Positions 43,185 to 54,050 are shown, numbered from the stretch's first letter. The stretch: 64,000 bases of DNA from Blastobasis lacticolella (GCA_905147135.1 LR990053.1:818501-882500); one strand, 5' to 3'. Notes: generated by a model not told the origin, from the sequence alone. Numbers and translations: made by a program.

Positions 43185-44468
43185 CCTCTAATATACCTCC
43201 TGAACGATCCCATGTCATAGTGCAAAGGAAACTGCGTAAAACATTATAGGCATAGACGCAAGATTTAATTACGAGCAAACGTGGGGACATGTGAAATTAA
43301 AGCTTGTAAAAAGGCTATATATAAAACGGAATTAATGGGCAAAACGCATTGTGAAATATTAATAAGCTTTAATGGTTCCGTATGTCACGCCATGGACTCG
43401 TGTAGCTCGCATGATTGCACGTAGTGACGTCATAGAACAGCTGATAAGTCCCACGCTCCGTTCCGTGCTGCCACAGTTAGGTAAAGGTCCAGTACAAACG
43501 TCTAGGTTACTTATTTATTTCACCATACACTTGTAGCATAACAGTTTGTCCTTAATACTAATGCACTACAAACATAACAACAAAGTTACAAATAAAATAG
43601 TGAGAACTATGGCACAGCTCCATATACAATTTAAATAATTAAGAACGCTCATTTATTCATCAACTCACAAAAGCTCAGACACAAATACCTCGTACGTCCG
43701 TCCATCCACTAGTAATGTTATGTTCTTGACATGGTTTGCAGTATTGTACCAGCTAGCTCGCAAACATGCTATGGGGCCACTGACTGCGAGTGTGATTCCT
43801 TCTGTGATAACTTATATTGGCGGTAAATTTCGTAAAGATTTAGGAGTATTTATTTTAATACATTCTAGTTTTTTATGTCTTGCTTTATCCTCCAAACGTC
43901 TAGTTCCATATTGCATTGCTCCAGTTACAGGGCCTAAACTGTTTTTGCGCTTTCATGCCTAAACCGGAATAAATGTATTTACTGATAAAAAAAATTTTTG
44001 TTGAGTAAAATGACAGAACAATAGTAATGCTGAGCAGTTTTAGTAAAATACTCTTTTAGTAAAATTTAAAATATTTTCCTTATTAAGTACTTTATGGAAC
44101 TGTATGGAAATAAATAAATAAATAAATAAGCACATTGTACTACTCACTAACGTACTATGGACAAAGTCTGCAAAAAATATTTGCATTTACATGCGGCTCA
44201 ACACCTATCATTGTACGAAGACACATTACTGCTCCATTCGTTGTACTGTGGCGCGGCCCTCTGAACTCCGTTCAATGGTTTGATTTGCAAATGCTCACAA
44301 TTATGCAGATCTATCGACGTCAATCAGTTCGCCGGGATTTAAAATAGTCCCGGGATTTGGTCCTGGAGAAGCCAGGAGTAATTGATAGTTGTAATAGATC
44401 GCTCTGTTGGACGGTTTAACGCCTACCTAGATTGATTTGATGTACCTATTTCGTTGTATGCGAGTGTC
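43185..44468. other. No gene recognised
   Basis: AT-rich; a (AAAT)n run ends at 44130. An 80-codon + ORF at 43720-43962 is hydrophobic with no recognisable family. Confidence 0.35.
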
Positions 44469-44561
44469 TACTTGGAATTGTCGGAAGCGGTCCGACTCTG
44501 CGTGGAATTATCGGACGCGGTCCAGTTCTACCTGGCATTGTCGGATTGTCGAATTCGACTC
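44469..44561. repeat. Three imperfect 30-bp tandem units
   Basis: Units 44469-44498, 44499-44528 and 44529-44561 share TGGAATT(G/A)TCGGA and CGGTCC. The third has a 3-base insertion. In one frame they would encode a decapeptide repeat (LELSEAVRL-like), but the ORF has no other coding signs. Confidence 0.75.
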
Positions 44562-44639
44562 TTCCTGTCTATTCAAGACAAACATTTCTTGTCTCTCTTC
44601 GCGCCTGCTCGCCCCTCCGGTGGAAAAGCAGCATCAGAC

Positions 44640-44700
44640 GAGCAATCAGAAAATGGGCAGCAGTGTTTACTGTTATATACTTTCAATACTGTAATCTCTA
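44640..44700 (+). mobile_element. Repeat D fragment
   Basis: AAAATGGGCAGCAGTGTTTA and TACTGTAATCTCTAACGCGC match the middle of repeat D (GGGCAGCAGCATTTTCCA, CACTGCGATCTCCAACCCGCC type). Confidence 0.5.
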
Positions 44701-44794
44701 ACGCGCTTATTTCTATTCCGATTCGATTATAGCTATGCGATGTGTAGGTATGTAAAATACCTACACACACTTACTACAAACAGGTTAAATAGAA

Positions 44795-45842
44795 AAGAAT
44801 AGAATAACTTTATTGTTGAACTGTGTTGGTAGGTACATTTAGGTATTACAGATTGAACAAGTATTATTATTTACATGCTGTTTTGTACGCTGCTTGGTCC
44901 GCGTAAAATTCGATTACTGCGTTCAGGACACGTTCACGTGAAAACCACATTGAATTTCGGGATAAAATATAACCTACGAGTATATTACCTGATAACGTAG
45001 CTTTCTATATGTGAAAGAATTATTGAAATCTGTTATATTGTATTTGCCAAACAAACAAATATTTTACCTTTATAATATTGGTATAGGATAACAGATTTAA
45101 ATAATAAAACAATAAGTCTGAACATTTCATTTCAATGAAGCCTCGCCGAAAATAAAACGAGAGTAAAAATACCGCCTGAACCATCCCAAACCAACATTGA
45201 AATAAAAACGAAATAATAACAACAATCTCGTATAGCCTAACATTTCGATTTGACAAATAACAATATACGCTGGAGAATTAATTGGTGTGCAAACGAACCG
45301 TAGAGATAAAGCCCATATTAGGCTCAGAAAGAATTATCAGCAAAGAACAAGGGCGTCGCAAAAATCAATTTGTTATTAGCCACGACTGGGTTGAAATTTA
45401 TATTTTTTATCTGGCGTTTTATTTAATGGATGGATGCGACAAGATCATCAGAGCTCGGTAATGGAGCTGTCAGCTGCCACGCTCCCCCCCTGACTAAAGG
45501 GGGGCCCACCCCGCCTAACCCCATCCCCGGCTCCATCACCAGAACACAGATGTTCAAAACACAAGGTGCAAGGAAGCCGAGAGAAAAAGTTAAGCTGTTC
45601 AAACTAGTTGATGAAGTGAACTTTTTCCTAGTTCAACAAAGTCCCAGCCAAGAACTAGAGCTATTTATGTTTCCATTAAAGCAAGTTGTTCGAGTTTTGT
45701 TTGTGAGTGGCGTGAAATACTCTGTTCCTTATACTTATTGGCCTTTTTGTCTAAGATACTTAGCGAAGGAATTGTTGCAGTAAACTTCGCACTATTTTGT
45801 TAAGGTAACCTACTAAGGTACCTACCTACCTTGTTTTTTGCT
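44795..45842. other. LINE tail then unassigned; 117-codon ORF without domain
   Basis: AGAATAGAATAACTTTATTG at 44795-44815 looks like a minus-strand LINE tail. GAAAGAATTATTGAAATC at 45013 resembles repeat J. The + ORF at 45430-45783 (117 codons) contains a C7/G6 hairpin-like stretch near its start and no recognised family; I do not call it a gene. Confidence 0.3.
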
Positions 45843-45940
45843 CATAAAGTTGTTGCGTAGTTTAAAAGATCTATACATACATAGATACATAGGGACGGAC
45901 GGCCAGAAGCGACTTTGTTTTATACATATAGATTGTTGGA
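45843..45940 (+). mobile_element. Repeat J 3' part
   Basis: AAAGTTGTTGCGTAGTTTAA, a run of CATACATAGATACATAGGGA and GAAGCGACTTTGTTTTATAC. It matches the end of the copy at 37651. Confidence 0.55.
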
Positions 45941-46449
45941 TTGCCTAATCAATATAAAGTTTATTTCTGGCTCACACACACTACTCAGAAGCTAAATAGG
46001 AAATGCGTAGGTAATGCGTTGTACAAGTTGTTGGTTGTATTATTATCTACCATCCATCTTGAAAGCGTGTCCATGTTATCGTGAGTAAAATTGTCCCTAA
46101 AAATATTAGACGATAATTCCTCGCATTTTCCGTTATATAAACACACTCTGAAATTGACAAGCGCCTGTTAAAACAACACGAGTAATCTACACTCCCAAAG
46201 AGCTTTTTCACTTTATGTATTTGCATATTTTTTCACAAACATCCGTTTATGAATGTTTTATGTACCTTTGTTCATATGTAATTAGGTTAAAGTGAGCGCT
46301 TCCGAAGGCTCTACGCCCGGAGCACTACGGTCAAGCTAATAGACCCATTGTTCCGTTTTGCAGCACGTTTCTCTTACTAATTTCATACCTTTTTTGTGAG
46401 TGGTAGTGTCAAACGAGCTTGGGCTCTCATATGATGAAAGGTCACTACT
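45941..46449. other. No gene recognised
   Basis: No repeat or ORF assigned. Confidence 0.35.
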
Positions 46450-46573
46450 AGCGTAACATTTTTTATTGTTAAACAGTAGGGAGATACGCAAGCGGGCCAC
46501 CTGATTGAAGGTGGTCACCGCTGCATGGGCATAAGCATCTCCCTACTACATGGAGTGAAAATAATGTTACGCT
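46450..46573. repeat. Inverted repeat overlapping a LINE end
   Basis: AGCGTAACATTTTTTATTGT...CAGTAGGGAGAT on the left is complemented by ATCTCCCTACTACATGG...AATGTTACGCT on the right (arms ~36 bp). Between them is the minus-strand LINE end (GCGGGCCACCTGATTGAAGG), which resumes at about 46580. Confidence 0.65.
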
Positions 46574-46620
46574 CGTCACCACTTTTGGTATCGCCAATGC
46601 GTTGTTGACCTCTTTAACAC

Positions 46621-47127
46621 GTTGATTTGATAGATAAAAACATTATTCCTTATACAATACGCACAAACCAATATACGGAACTAGCTCCATTAATAAGGCT
46701 AGGCTACAAGTGATTTATTCCAGGCAGCTTTTACAAAATGTTATCAATTGAACAGCATGTAGTATCAAATGTATGTGTAAGGAATTTGTGTGTGTGTGTG
46801 ACGGCAGCAACAGGCAAACGCCTAAACGAAGCATTTAACAAAAATATGTGTCAATTTAATTTGGAGAATACATACTTAGATTCAATTAACGTTTCATTTT
46901 TATTGTGTTGTTTCAGGTACCTAATCCGCATTTGAAGCTGATATGATCTAATCGACACCGCGACTTTTGGGTGAGCTATTTCATATGAAAGGCGGGCCCA
47001 CCCAAGGCTTTATTGTAACTGTTAAAGATTTGAAATACGTACGTACATATCAGAAATTTATTTACAGTCTGTCAAGAGTAGTGAAAAAGAAATCTTGCAA
47101 CAATTAATACAGTCAAACTTAGTACTT
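46621..47127. other. No gene recognised
   Basis: No repeat or ORF assigned; CGGGCCCACCC lies near 46994. Confidence 0.35.
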
Positions 47128-47464
47128 CTGGGTACCGATTCTGGTGTGAAATGCAGTTGTTATTATGTTGCAATATAACTGTGATGTTACTACGTCGAGG
47201 TATCGAGTCAGTCCCAAAATCATCCCAGTTAAATTGCAGTTAAATCATTGTTCGACCTTTGACACGTTTTCGTTGACAGAATTGAAGGCAGTTTGACAAC
47301 TAAGAGAGATGCAACTTTGTAATTTATTTATTTATTGGAGTACCCATAATGCAACTAAAGTACCAGAAAACGAATTGTGGAAAAGTTCGAACTCATGAAA
47401 GTTGCAACTCAACATCTGTCATTTGAATAACAATCACACGTTTGACATGCGATGCAATTGTAAT
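47128..47464. mobile_element. Unclassified interspersed repeat N, copy 2
   Basis: Collinear with 28446-28862 in the same orientation, high identity, lacking the ~45-bp internal duplication. Ends at GCGATGCAATTGTAATG. Confidence 0.75.
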
Positions 47465-47820
47465 GTTTTACAACTTTCTTGACAGACAGATGCTCTATTT
47501 CATACATATAAATACACAAAAAACAACAAAGGCTGTGAGGGGGCTATAGGTTATTCCACGTCATCGAGTACATGAAGAATTCCACTTTGTGGCGATAGTA
47601 GATGTTTAGGAGACCCACAAACCGTTGGTCTGCCCGGGCACAACCTTGAACAAAATATTTTTTTTAGTTACCCTATTTCGCTTATTATAGCTAGTGTTAA
47701 ATAAGAAGAGACTTGGCGGGTCACGTGGTTCGACTTGCGCTGCATACGATTACCTGCGCGGAATCCCCTCCACTGCCATTTGACAAGTCTCTTCTTTCGT
47801 GACGCGGGTTATACACATTC
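47465..47820. other. No gene recognised; short repeat at 47605-47655
   Basis: CGTTGGTCTGCCCGGGCACA is the inverted counterpart of 31348-31395. Confidence 0.4.
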
Positions 47821-48023
47821 CTAAATTCAGTTTCTAAATTCAGAATCAAAAGCAAATCAAAGTGGAATGTATTGCTCACAGAATAAGGTCCATTTTTGTA
47901 TTACGGATTTTTGAAAAGCGGAGCGATGCGTTGTATAATATAAGTGATACAAAAATGGACCTTATTCTTTGAGCAATACATTCCACTTTGATTTGCTCTC
48001 ACGCTTTTTGTTTCTGAATTTAG
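47821..48023. mobile_element. 203-bp palindromic element, copy 1
   Basis: CTAAATTCAG at the left and CTGAATTTAG at the right. The arms continue through GCAAATCAAAGTGGAATGTA, TTGCTCA and AATAAGGTCCATTTTTGTAT with few mismatches. The flanks (ACACATTC/GAATGTGT) also pair, so the true ends may lie a little further out. Non-coding MITE. Confidence 0.8.
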
Positions 48024-48159
48024 GAATGTGTAATAAGCGCATTAGACTTTTCGTAGCAATAGAACTTATAATCTGTTTTGACTGTGTCAGTCGGTCTCTG
48101 CACGGCCAAGGTAATGCGCACGATGATGCCACGGCGCCTAGCATTTTAAAATTGTTATA

Positions 48160-48255
48160 GTATTTTATTTAATGTTACTTATATAGGTATGACGTTCATA
48201 GGTGTTTGTGAAAACCTAACTTTAATAAATGTCTTTGAATTTGAATTTGAATTAT
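48160..48255 (+). mobile_element. LINE 3' tail
   Basis: AACTTTAATAAATGTCTTTG followed by AATTTGAATTTGAATT: AATAAA signal plus (TTTGAA)n tail. Confidence 0.5.
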
Positions 48256-48260
48256 AGTCT

Positions 48261-48755
48261 TGTGTGGGTTCTATAAGTAATAAAAGTGGTCTGCCTCACG
48301 TCCCATTGGCAATTTCACTTTATAGTCACCAAAAATAAAATAGCTTTTCATGGACTCTTGTACTTGTATAACTTACTCACGTCTAATATGCCACACCTAA
48401 AGGTTTAATGTAGATAAAAAGCAGTAACCAGTCATGCCACGAACGATCCAATTCCCCAAACCAATATTTCATCCAGGCATGTATGTTTGACCATTCCAGG
48501 CGCTACCTAAGTAGTAGCTACGTAGTTAATGTGAAGGAAACTTCCATTCGTATTCAAAGCCGTGGGAATTCAGCCAAGAGGCAGTGGCTCGAAAGGCGAT
48601 TAGACTGTGACCGAAACATGCTCATACGTGGCTATAGTATAACTGTATATTTGGAGGTGGACGTGCATTCCGCATTAGCTTTAGCATGTTGTCGATGGAA
48701 CCTCGCTAATCAATATTCACAAGAGAAACCTACCTTTATAACCTATACAAACTCA
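48261..48755. other. No gene recognised
   Basis: A 92-codon + ORF at 48483-48761 has no domain. Confidence 0.35.
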
Positions 48756-49545
48756 AACTGAGTGGTTCAATGGTCGACATGCCGGTCTGCCACGCAAGAG
48801 GTCCCGGGTTCGATTCCCGGCCGGGCAGAAATTGAAATGATGAATTTTTATTTCTGTTACGGGTCTGGGTGTTCTATGTGTAATAAGTATGTATTTAAGA
48901 AGTATTTAAGTAGTATATCAGTTATCTAGCACCCATAGCACAAGTAGTCTAAGAGCCCATGAGGGCCAGACCTTCCTATTGTCCGTAAGTATGAAAGTTT
49001 TTCCATGTGTGTCCCCAACACAGGTAAGAATGATCCCCACCCATGAAACCTGGACCGTGGTTCCTTTGGCAGGTAACAGGTAACAAAGGTGTATAAAATG
49101 TTATCTCCAATTTCTTAAGTTAGCAAGCTCAATTTTTTTGTATTTTATTCGTAACAGCATTAATACTCACGATGCTCATTGCCAGACACATAGTATGGTT
49201 ACAACCCTCCGCCGGACACCCCTAAACTATAATTATCTGTAATTATACTTACCTTATATTAGGAAAGCTGAATTTTATAAATGTTATTCAGAGAATTATT
49301 AAACTGAGTTATCTTAGTAGCCAGACAGTTTTTTGGGTTCTATAATCCTGCCAGACGCATAAAAAGTGTCTCATATGCAACAACTGGTGCGAGTGAGACA
49401 GAGCGCTCAGTTCATTGCAATGTTATGCTAAACATATACTATCGTTTATTCCAAATTGTTTAGTGATTTTTTTTTATAATTCATCAAGAAATTTAATAAA
49501 ATAAAATTATTACAGTCAGAATAATAAATTTTTTAATCTATAATC

Positions 49546-49604
49546 AGTAAAAATTTTCTAATATTCACATTTAATCAGTAAATTTTTTCTAATATTCACA
49601 TTTT
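49546..49604. repeat. Two tandem ~29-bp AT-rich units
   Basis: AATCAGTAAAAATTTTCTAA...TATTCACATTT is directly repeated once within the foldback interior. Confidence 0.75.
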
Positions 49605-49821
49605 TAAACTCGTGATATCTCTCGAATGGAATGTCTGAATTGCATAATTCAAAAAGTTATATAAAGGTATTGAAGCAGTCGTGAATGAGAAGTAATTGAT
49701 TTTGATAAGGATTAATAGCAAAGTACCAATAAATAGCGTTTTTAGCGGCGGCATTTCAATTAAATTTTGAAAATAAAAGAACACATGTATACATGTGACA
49801 TAACTATAATAGTTAGACATA

Positions 49822-50447
49822 TACTGTCGTGACACTTTTTATAGATATCTAATGATGTGTTCTGCAAAGTCGTAGTACATTATTTTGTTCTATCATCAAT
49901 AGTTTTCGCAGCACACGTGATGTAAGGAATTTTTTGGGTATTTTTTTACACCTTGGGTTACATTATTGGAGTTTTATTAATGAACCGTAATTTTTTAGAA
50001 AATTACGCTCCCGCTCCGGCCATGTACCAATGACTGTTTTTTGAGTTATGTACATTAGTTGAATACTAACCGATGCTCTTACGGTGAGGGAAAACATCGT
50101 GATGAAACCTGCACATTCAGGCGACTGGATGTGTAACCATGATCCAATCTGGTCAGTTTCCCTTGTTAGCAGGGTCATGGAGGTCAGACGGCAGTCGCTC
50201 CACTGTAATTACCTGACCTGCCAAATCCTGGATCATGGTCAAGGCGGACCCCGGGCCCTCGTGCGCGAGAGCACAACCGGGACATTAACGCCAAGATGGT
50301 CACCCGGGGATAGTGTAGCTTCCCAACGGTGAAAGAATTTTTGAAATAGGACCAGTAGTTTCGAAGCCTATTCAATAAAAACAAATAAACAAACAAACAA
50401 AAAATCATACATTTCCTTTTTATAATATTAGTATAGACGACAGCTGA
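49822..50447 (+). mobile_element. Repeat J variant split by SINE-T
   Basis: GTCGTGACACTTTTTATAGA to TTTTTAGAAAATTAC on the left and GGGATAGTGTAGCTTCCC...GACCAGTAGTTTCGAAGCC...TAATATTAGTATAGACG on the right. In other insect genomes I recall these two parts being contiguous, which makes the SINE-T between them a later insertion. Confidence 0.55.
50008..50300 (+). mobile_element. SINE-T without most of its head
   Basis: GCTCCGGCCATGTACCAATG, the full body with GATGCTCTTACGGTGAGGG, GCACATTCAGGCGACTGGAT and the GGGACATTAACGCCAAGATG end. The body is the least diverged in the window, implying a fairly recent insertion. Confidence 0.85.
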
Positions 50448-51109
50448 TGCGCTGTAAAAGATCGCACCGAACCGAGCGCTCTGTCTCACTCGCACCAGTT
50501 GTTGTATATGAGCCCCACTCTCGCAACCATTACACTTTTAATGCGTCTGGCAGGATTATAGAACCCAAAAAACTGTCTGGCTACTGAAAAAACTCAGTTT
50601 AATAATTATCTGAATAACATTTATAAAATTCAGCTTTCCTAATATAAGGTAAGTATAATTACAGAGAATTATAGTTTAGGGGTGTCCGGCGGAGGGTTGT
50701 AACCATACTATGTGTCTGGCAATGAGCATCGTGAGTATTAATGCTGTTACGAATAAAATACAAAAAAATTGAGCTTGCTAACTTAAGAAATTGGAGATAA
50801 GATTTTATACACCTTTGTTACCTGTTACCTGCCAAAGGAACCACGATCCAGGTTTCATGGGTGGGGATCATTCTTACCTGTGTTGGGGACACACATGGAA
50901 AAACTTTCATACTTACGAACAATAGGAAGGTCTGGCCCTCATGGGCTCTTGCTCTAAAGCTTTGCTTAGTTTGGGGCTAGATGGCGCTGTGTTAATTTGT
51001 TTACGAATATTTATTTATTTATTTAAATTAAAAAATATTTGTTGAAATAGGATTAATTTATCTCTTATCAAACGTAAAAACAACTATGGAAGACTAAGGC
51101 TCTTATTGG

Positions 51110-51309
51110 CTAAATTCAGTCGACTAAATTCAAAAGCAAAAAGCGTAAGAGCAAATCAAAGTGGAATGTATAATGCTCATAAAATAAGGTCCATTTTTGT
51201 ATCACTTACCCGCGCGCTCCGCTCCGCTTTTCAAAATGTTTGAGTGATACATTCCACTGTTATTTGCTCTTGAATTTTTTGCTTCAGAATTTAGATAACT
51301 CAATTTAGA
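51110..51309. mobile_element. ~200-bp palindromic element, copy 2
   Basis: Same arms as 47821-48023 (CTAAATTCAG, GCAAATCAAAGTGGAATGTA, AATAAGGTCCATTTTTGTAT). The central loop (CCGCTCCGCTTTTCAAAA) is the reverse complement of that in copy 1. Part of the right arm is deleted. Confidence 0.8.
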
Positions 51310-51844
51310 CAAATGTTATAAACGGAAAAGGGATCATTTAACGAGCTCATCCAGGTAGTGGTTCATACAATTCCTAATACAAATTTTAGATGCAAAAGTT
51401 TGTAAATGTAAATTACAGATACGCACGCAACTCTTTCACGCATGAACTACCGAATAGCTATTTATGTAAAGCAGTGTTGTGACAACTGCAATAACTTTAT
51501 GGATAGATTTGGATGAAATTTTTTTCAAGCTGAGAATTATCATTTTAGCCCAGCGGCTGCTCCCTTTTTTTTATCCATCATAGTACCTAGGTATACTTAA
51601 ACATATAGTGATGCAAAAAACTGGACGGCCTCGCCCCGGGCGTCTCAAGTGGAATTAGCAGAGCGACACGGCTTAATGTTCAACTCGGCTCAAATTACTC
51701 TAAATTAAGCCGGACCCTGCCCTGGGCAAAAATGTAACGGGCCCGCAATAACGGATTTACCTACCCATTCATACATACATACCGTTACACCCTTTTCCTA
51801 TATATGTACTTCAAATAAAATAAAATGTATGGAAATAATTGTGG
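51310..51844. other. No gene recognised
   Basis: No repeat or ORF assigned. Confidence 0.35.
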
Positions 51845-51960
51845 ATATATGTAAGGCGATTTTCTGTGTCATGACAGAGAAAAGTGGCGGTCCGTAGGTA
51901 GTCTCTGGCTCCCCACCTGTGGGACAGAGGCGTGAGCTGTATGTGTATGTATGTATATGG
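51845..51960 (+). mobile_element. RTE-like LINE 3' end (RTE-3)
   Basis: CTGGCTCCCCACCTGTGGGA followed by CAGAGGCGTGAGCTGTATGT and (TGTA)n-like tail resembles 60840-60900 (CCGCCTACCCCTGTGGGATG, GAGACGTGAAGTGTACGTA). Confidence 0.5.
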
Positions 51961-52003
51961 TTATACATAAATATGTTTCACCTACAGATAGGTAGTAGAA
52001 ATC

Positions 52004-52029
52004 GAACCGGTTTCATTTGAAACCGGTTC
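52004..52029. repeat. 26-bp near-perfect palindrome
   Basis: GAACCGGTTTCA, two T's, then TGAAACCGGTTC (12-2-12). Confidence 0.9.
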
Positions 52030-52477
52030 CTTGTGGTGACTCTGTCAAGGCTGAGGACTCTGCCATAATAGATATCACGCCTAAAAAATTCAAAATTCAG
52101 AATTTCTTTATTGAGTAGGACATTACATATTTCGTTCAATCGTCAAAGAGGAGGGTTTAGGAAAGTAGGAAGGAAACACACAGTGAGATGTTGGCCGCCC
52201 CATACCTGCAGCACACCCACACCCGCCGACAACGGCCGGACCAATACCAGACAGAGCCGGTCAGTGCCCGACAATGCCAAGCAGAGCTGGTATATAGTCA
52301 AAAGGTGTGATAAAGCAAGAATGCTCGGGTTATGCTATACCGGTTCACTGAATAATAACAATATCTAGCCTAGCTTAATCACTCTAAATAGCTTTCAATT
52401 ACTATAGACATGAGTTCTGCACGTTTGTAACATTATGACATATGTAATATTGTAGGTGTTACGGGTAACAGTTGTAA
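52030..52477. other. No gene recognised
   Basis: AATTTCTTTATTGAGTAGG at 52101 may be a minus-strand LINE tail. An 85-codon + ORF at 52111-52368 has no domain. Confidence 0.35.
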
Positions 52478-52677
52478 AGGCCTTGCCACATACAAAGCTC
52501 GGCGCGAGCGCGGTGCGATATTTGCTAGGCAACCATCGCGCCGCGCGATGGTTGCCTAGCAAATAACGCGCCGCGCGATGGTTGCCTAGCAACTATCGCG
52601 CCGCGCGGTGGTTGCCTAGCAAATATCGCACCGCGCTCACGCCGCGCTCGCGCCGAGCTTTGTATGTGGCAAGGCCT
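52478..52677. mobile_element. 200-bp GC-rich palindromic MITE with four 30-bp units
   Basis: Ends AGGCCTTGCCACATACAAAG and its exact complement are flanked by TAA on both sides (52475-52477 and 52678-52680), a TWA-type duplication as left by PIF/Harbinger transposases. Inside the arms four 30-bp units lie at 52515-52544 (inverted), 52545-52574, 52575-52604 and 52605-52634. Each contains GTTGCCTAGCAA or its complement next to CGCGCCGCGCG. Very GC-rich against AT-rich flanks. Non-coding. Confidence 0.85.
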
Positions 52678-52680
52678 TAA

Positions 52681-53635
52681 ATGACCTACTTTCGTAAGAC
52701 CTCGGGGTAAGCAGGTTGTTGAAATAATGAGTTGCGGACTGTAATTATAAATGGATGGTATAATTCGTGAATGAATTACAAAGTTCCAAAACGAGGCTTT
52801 AAAAAATGGTTGACTCAATGGGCAACTGGTAAAAGAATGGTTTAAAAATTTGAATTTAGAATTTGATTTGGTTTTACAATTTTGATATATTCAAAGAAAG
52901 TTAAAATGTAGGTATAGCTAAAGTTTGTATACAAATGAAATAAAAAAATGAGAAAATAAAAATTAAAGCTATTAATAACAATTATTATATGAAATCTAAA
53001 CAACAGTGACTGTGTGACAAGCAGTCAGTTCCGTTGAAACTAACATGGAAAAACAAACGCAAGACTACGTCTGCACTGACAGATGACTTGCTGAGCACCT
53101 AGTGGCTCTAGAGTAGTTAGTCATCTAGAAGGCGACACACAAGCAGTGCGGCCAGCTAAGAACAATCCATATTCGTTTTACTACTCTACTTTGTAGTCGA
53201 CTAGCTAGGCGCTAATAAAGCCACCTTTGAATACCGAGTGAGCCTTAGTGTCTTCTTTGCTCTGTGGAAATTACGAATGGCACAGTAAAAATCAATGCAC
53301 CGAACCCAACCGGTGTTGAAATAAACCGGACTCATTGGCTGAATAGCCGTTCAAATGACGCCAGAAGAGTCGGAAAAGAGATCCGGTCGAAACCGGTCTC
53401 AGTAGTCGCTCCGTCGGTCGTCGCAACAAATTGCTCGGATTGGCTTCTAAATAAAAATCGTTTTCGCTGTTAAAAGTAACCTCGTCGCCGGTTCAGGTCG
53501 GGTGATCTTTTTTATAGCGACGCCGGGAGGGCTTTGAATGGGTGCAAGGTGTGCAGAGGGCGCGCGGGGGGAGGAGCCTTAGTGATGCGACGCCGCGCGC
53601 TGTTCGACTAAAATTGAAACCATTTTTATTATGTT
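52681..53635. other. No gene recognised
   Basis: A 69-codon + ORF (53264-53473) and a GC-rich patch at 53500-53600, no domains or shared repeats seen. Confidence 0.35.
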
Positions 53636-53750
53636 TGTTTTTAATACATGGAGGCAAAGGAGCAAGTGGGTCATATGATGGAAACTTATTACCCTGGCCG
53701 ATAGGCATGTGCAGAACTCGGGGAGCAAAGAATGCGTTGCTAGTCAAACG
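53636..53750 (-). mobile_element. LINE 3' end (type H), diverged
   Basis: TTTTTAATACATGGAGGCAA, GTGGGTCATATGATGGAAAC and GCAAAGAATGCGTTGC. The poly(A) is seen as T's at the left. Confidence 0.5.
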
Positions 53751-53782
53751 ATTTTATTCATTTGATATTATGATACTTATGT

Positions 53783-54050
53783 GAACACACTGGCCGTGTG
53801 GTGTCCGGCAGAGTAGAATAGCACCAACCCCTTACGCTCATGGGTGTCGTACAAGGCGACTAATGATTCCGAGGCAAAATATCAAGAGTCTCCGTAGTCT
53901 GAAAAATGGGCAGCAGCATTTTCCATTGTTATATTTAGACACTGCGATCTCCAACCCGCCTGCCAAGCGTGGAGATTATGGCAATAACCTCCCCTTTCGT
54001 GGGAGAGGCCCTAAGTCCTGCAGTGGACTGTTACGGGCTGTGATGATGAT
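53783..54050 (+). mobile_element. Repeat D, copy 4 (full)
   Basis: CCGTGTGGTGTCCGGCAGAG to GGGCTGTGATGATGATAC. Collinear with 7778-8048. Confidence 0.8.

Larger units (their letters stand above)
48945..50956. mobile_element. 2,012-bp foldback (long terminal inverted repeat) element
   Basis: Left arm 48945-49412 and right arm 50470-50956 are inverted copies with scattered substitutions and small indels. Both ends start TAG (TAGTCTAAGAGCC and, complemented, TAGAGCAAGAGCC). AAG borders both sides (48942-48944 and 50957-50959): a 3-bp target duplication. Inside are ~400 bp of AT-rich unassigned DNA, a repeat J copy and a SINE-T. No transposase ORF is present, so it is non-autonomous. The superfamily is unknown to me; 3-bp duplications occur in PIF/Harbinger, CACTA and Academ groups, but the ends do not obviously match those. 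Confidence 0.85.
48756..51025 (+). mobile_element. SINE-G split by the 2-kb foldback element
   Basis: The left part (48756-48944) has the tRNA-Gly-like head and body to ACCCATAGCACAAG. The right part (50957-51025) resumes AAGCTTTGCTTAGTTTGGGG and ends GGCGCTGTGTTAATTTG plus tail. Joining at AAG restores the family order, which proves the insertion. Confidence 0.9.

Noticed and set aside
45430..45783. 117-codon ORF as a gene
   Set aside because: No recognised family; the start region is a C/G homopolymer stretch and nothing supports expression.
48757..48830. tRNA-Gly gene
   Set aside because: A and B boxes and GCC anticodon are present, but the acceptor stem does not pair and the sequence continues into a repeated SINE body found many times here.
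52515..52634. CRISPR array (four 30-bp units)
   Set aside because: The units are contiguous without spacers, lie in a palindromic eukaryotic MITE, and one unit is inverted.
52525..52818. Arg/Ala-rich 97-codon minus ORF
   Set aside because: An artefact of the GC-rich palindromic MITE and its 30-bp units.
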